DNA of 64,000 nt from positions 1 through 64,000 of the forward strand of contig QPMI01000332.1 in assembly GCA_004431415.1 (NCBI GenBank), given 5' to 3'. The translations under genes and the position numbers were made by a program. A model generated the notes under the pieces. It ran no database searches and was not told the origin of the DNA. It saw only the letters and a program-made list of their open reading frames with translations. Shown in pieces: positions 61,390-64,000 of the stretch. This DNA is from Cyanophora paradoxa (taxonomy: Eukaryota > Glaucocystophyceae > Cyanophorales > Cyanophoraceae). Within the stretch, counting starts at the first letter, position 1. Every line of letters begins with the position of its first letter.

Positions 61390-63500
61390 TCAGGTGTGCT
61401 TGCGGCTGCGGATGACCATCGTGGCGAGCAAGAGGCCGAAGGCGTAGCAGATGGGGAGGACGACGAGGGCGAAGCGGTACTCCCGCACCTGCGCCGGCGT
61501 CGGCCGCAGCCCCCTGCGCGGCGGGGCGGGGCCGGCGCACGCCGTAGGTGGGGATGGGCCGGTGGATGTCGCTCAGGTGGCTCCACCGGAGCTTGAGGAG
61601 GAGGCCGATGAGGGGCTGCATGCGGGGCGGCATGGGCGGGCGGGCGGGCGTGGCGCGGGGGCGGTGGTGGACCTGGAGGACGCCGCCGCCCATGACGCAG
61701 AAGAGGTTGTTGAAGGCGAGGGCGGTGCCGATGTGCTCGGGGTCGTTCTTCTCCTCGATGATCGACGCCGCGATCGACGGCGACGTCGCCGCCACTGTTC
61801 CCCGCCCCGCCCCGCTCGCCCCCCGCCGCGCCCCGGGGCGGGGCGGGGCGGGGCGGACCGCCGAAGAGGAAGAGGAAGGGGCAGGCGACGGAGAGGGGCA
61901 GGGCGACGACGTAGACGAGGACGCTGGTGGAGAGGAGCCCGAGGGCCGAGGAGGCGATGAGGAACGGGCGCCGCTTCCCCAGCCGGTCGGAGAGGGCCCC
62001 CAGGCACGGGCTCCCCAGCGCCACCCCGACCCAGACGATGCCGACGTAGCCGGCGGCGACGGGCGTCGCCACGCGGTGCTGCACCGCCAGGAACGGCACC
62101 ATCCACCTCCCCGCGCGAGTCAGCCCGCCCGGCAGGGCGGGGCTCAGCGGGGCGGGGCGCGGCGGGCGCACAGGGCGGCGGCGCCGGCGACGGGCCCCCA
62201 GGAGGTGAAGGTGTGGAGGGCGAGGGCCCAGTTCTGGGGCTCTCGGGTGACCTCCAGGAGGCGGCTGAGCTCCTCGCGCGTGTTGCGCGCCCGCGCCGCC
62301 TCCGCCTGCTGGCCCTCCAGCCGCGCCACGCCGGGCTCCCGCCCCGGGGGGAAGTCGCGGATGAGGAGGGCGAGGGCGAGGGCGAGGAGGAAGCCGGCGC
62401 AGCTGACGGCCATCATCGAGGCGCGCCAGCCGTACGCCGCCACCTGCGGGCCCCGTCGGAGGCGGGCGGCCGTGGGGCGGGGCGGGGGCGCACGGCGAGG
62501 CCGAAGGGCGCCCCCGCGATGATGGCCCCCAGGCTGCAGAAGCACGAGACGATGCCGGCCACCGACGCGAAGTGCTTCTGCGGGAGCCAGCGCGACGCCA
62601 GCACCATCGTCCCCGCTGCCCGCACGTCACACACCGAGCGGCGGGGCCGGGGACGGGCCCCCAGAGGTACGCACTGTAGGAGTGCGCTCCCCCGACCCCG
62701 ATCAGGAGCCTCCCTGTGAGCCGCCGATCATGGGCGCGGGTCGCAGCCCGGCAAGAGCAGGCGGCGAGCAGGCGGCGCACCGAGGCCGATGTGGAAGGGC
62801 GTGTCTGCGATAGCGAAAACAACCCCGCCGATGGTGCAGATCGTGCACATCACGGGCAGTACTTTCCGAGGCCCTGCCGCAGCGACCCGCGTCACGCACG
62901 AGGCCCGCGTCACGCGCGACGGCGATTTAGAGGCCAGCGCTGGCCCGTCGCACCGAAGATGTCTGCCCGCGGTTGGGGGGTTAGTCGCGAAAAGCGAGAA
63001 TACGTCAAAACTAGAAGGTGGCACCGTGGGCGAGCCCGGCGGGGATCTGACAAGCAGCGTAACTAAAGAAAAACTGCGCGAGGGGTGTGAGGGTAGCGGA
63101 AGGGGCGGGGCGGGCAAGACGGACGAAGCCGAGGACGCTCCCGAGGCCAGCGCCGTCAATGTGAAGGTCGGCCATCAGCTCGTTTGTCATGACGCCCTGC
63201 GCACCCCGCCCATGGTAAGTTTAGACAATGAATTGCGCGTACGCGGACGTACGGGGGCAATCTGAACGCGGCGTCGAGGGCGGTGCGAAAGCGCAAAGTG
63301 CGTCATCAGAAGCCGGTCCAGCCGTGCACCAAACGCGGGGGCGGACCTGCAGAATGTACTCGAAGAGGAAGAACATCGCTGCGCGTCAAACATGAGCATG
63401 TTCCTAGAGATGCGGTTCACATGCTCGACGCATGCGCACCGGCCAGCGCGACCGTGCACACCGCACGGAACTCGATATGCTGGATGCGCTCATGCTTGAG
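61390..63500 (-). CDS. Major facilitator superfamily transporter (5' end uncertain)
   Basis: Membrane transporter with about 12 predicted spans, split by short introns. The 5'-most recognisable exons give RAVCTVALAAMFFLFEYILQ (63.46-63.35 kb), then IAP spliced to GVMTNELMADLHIDGAGLGS (63.19 kb) and IPAGLAHG (63.03 kb), matching the usual TM1/TM2 pattern of the family. Further on: LTGRLLIGVGGAHSYSAYLW (62.7 kb), ASRWLPQKHFASVAGIVSCF, GWRASMMAVSCAGFLLALAL (62.42 kb), VGIVWVGVALGSPCLGALSD with RLGKRRPF (the A-like motif between spans 8 and 9, 62.0 kb), AASIIEEKNDPEHIGTALAF and FALVVLPICYAFGLLLATMV; stop at 61390. The substrate is unknown; the pattern resembles bacterial-type organic anion or nitrate-like MFS porters. 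The start codon lies upstream of 63.5 kb and was not found. Confidence 0.75.
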
Positions 63501-63844
63501 CAGGGGCGTCAGGAGGGGAGAGCGCTCGTCGGCGCTGCAGCTGGGCACGCCGTGCGCCATTCAAGCTTGCGTAGTCCTCGGCACTTACGATCAGAATCGG
63601 GGTTGGACTCCTCGTCTGCCCTCTCCAGTGCGCTCCGCCTCTTCCCAAGCGCTGGCTCGCTGATCGTCACGTGCTCACTCACAGCAACTTAGATCGGGCG
63701 GGGCGCCCTGCAGTTGCTTCGGGGCGTCAACTGGCTGGGCGTCGGCACTGTTGGGTTACGCCTCGGAATCACCTACCCCTGAAATCGCAGCTTGTGCACC
63801 AGGCCTCAGCCAGTGACCAGCCTGCCAGCCTCGAACGCTCAGAG

Positions 63845-64000
63845 ATGGCAAGGCAGCGGCAGCGGCGTGGCGCGTCGCCGGTGAGGCCGTCCGAGAAGTC
63901 GAATGCCGCTGGCGAGCCCCCACAGCCGCTGTCAGTGACGAAGCGCATCGCTTTCGGAGCGCTGGCGGGACTCTTGGCCGCGGCGTTGGTGTCGCGCTAC
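63845..64000 (+). CDS. N-terminal part of a membrane protein (runs off the window)
   Basis: From ATG 63845 an open frame continues to the end: a basic, Pro/Ser-rich start (MARQRQRRGASPVRPSEKSN) followed by the hydrophobic segment IAFGALAGLLAAALVSRY, a likely signal anchor or first membrane span with a cytosolic basic N terminus. Too short to assign a family. It is divergent from the MFS gene. Confidence 0.4.
   Translation, partial: MARQRQRRGASPVRPSEKSNAAGEPPQPLSVTKRIAFGALAGLLAAALVSRY

Overview
The window is nuclear DNA of a very GC-rich, intron-dense eukaryotic alga that is probably flagellate. Nearly every gene is cut by introns of about 40-100 nt. Most follow one pattern: donor gtgcgc (or GC instead of GT), a CTGAC-like branch point close to the 3' end, and acceptor gcag. 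Joining exons by this rule restores conserved proteins exactly, for example F1 beta, F1 delta, BolA and parts of MurE and CcdA. Nuclear, intron-bearing MurE (peptidoglycan synthesis) and a cyanobacterial-type YaaW protein sit beside five predicted transit peptides that each carry a Phe near the N terminus. Together these suggest a glaucophyte (Cyanophora-like) whose plastid keeps a peptidoglycan wall. This is an inference; other GC-rich algae that retain MurE are not excluded.

Layout. 1-4.2 kb: 3' part of a large membrane protein. 4.2-7.4 kb: intergenic DNA, partly AT-richer and repeat-rich. 7.4-10.6 kb: divergent pair of mitochondrial ATP synthase beta and BolA. 10.8-12.4 kb: YaaW-family protein. 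12.4-12.8 kb: inverted, decayed copy of the ATP2/BolA promoter region. 12.9-16.6 kb: TPR protein with an SGNH-like C terminus, divergent from an mTERF protein (16.7-18.8 kb). 19-20.1 kb: lysine-rich hypothetical. 21-23.8 kb: two predicted plastid proteins. 23.88-28.81 kb: a complete 4.9-kb integrase-type DNA transposon with perfect 109-bp inverted repeats. 28.9-35.6 kb: multi-domain NDPK-like protein, divergent from plastid CcdA (35.7-37.3 kb). 37.5-40.3 kb: MurE. 40.7-43.9 kb: CatSper-like cation channel. 44.6-46.7 kb: F-box/WD40 protein. 46.7-47.3 kb: ATP synthase F1 delta. 47.5-52.2 kb: a hypothetical and a TPR/RING-like protein. 52.3-54.8 kb: cyclic-nucleotide-binding-domain protein. 55.3-57.6 kb: mitochondrial dihydrolipoyl dehydrogenase. 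58-60.4 kb: UAP56/DDX39 helicase. 61.4-63.5 kb: MFS transporter. 63.8 kb to the end: start of a membrane protein.

Genes that belong together functionally: F1 beta, F1 delta and dihydrolipoyl dehydrogenase serve mitochondrial energy metabolism. MurE, CcdA, YaaW and the 21-kb and 23-kb proteins are predicted plastid proteins. The CatSper-like channel and the NDPK-repeat protein would fit a motile flagellum. Gene order is typical eukaryotic housekeeping mixture, often head-to-head with very short shared promoters. The most unusual items are the transposon, the duplicated promoter lying in front of the YaaW gene, the many GC-AG introns and plastid MurE.

Exon coordinates are given where I could verify splice sites and frame by hand. 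Elsewhere the span is the likely coding extent and the internal structure is approximate.
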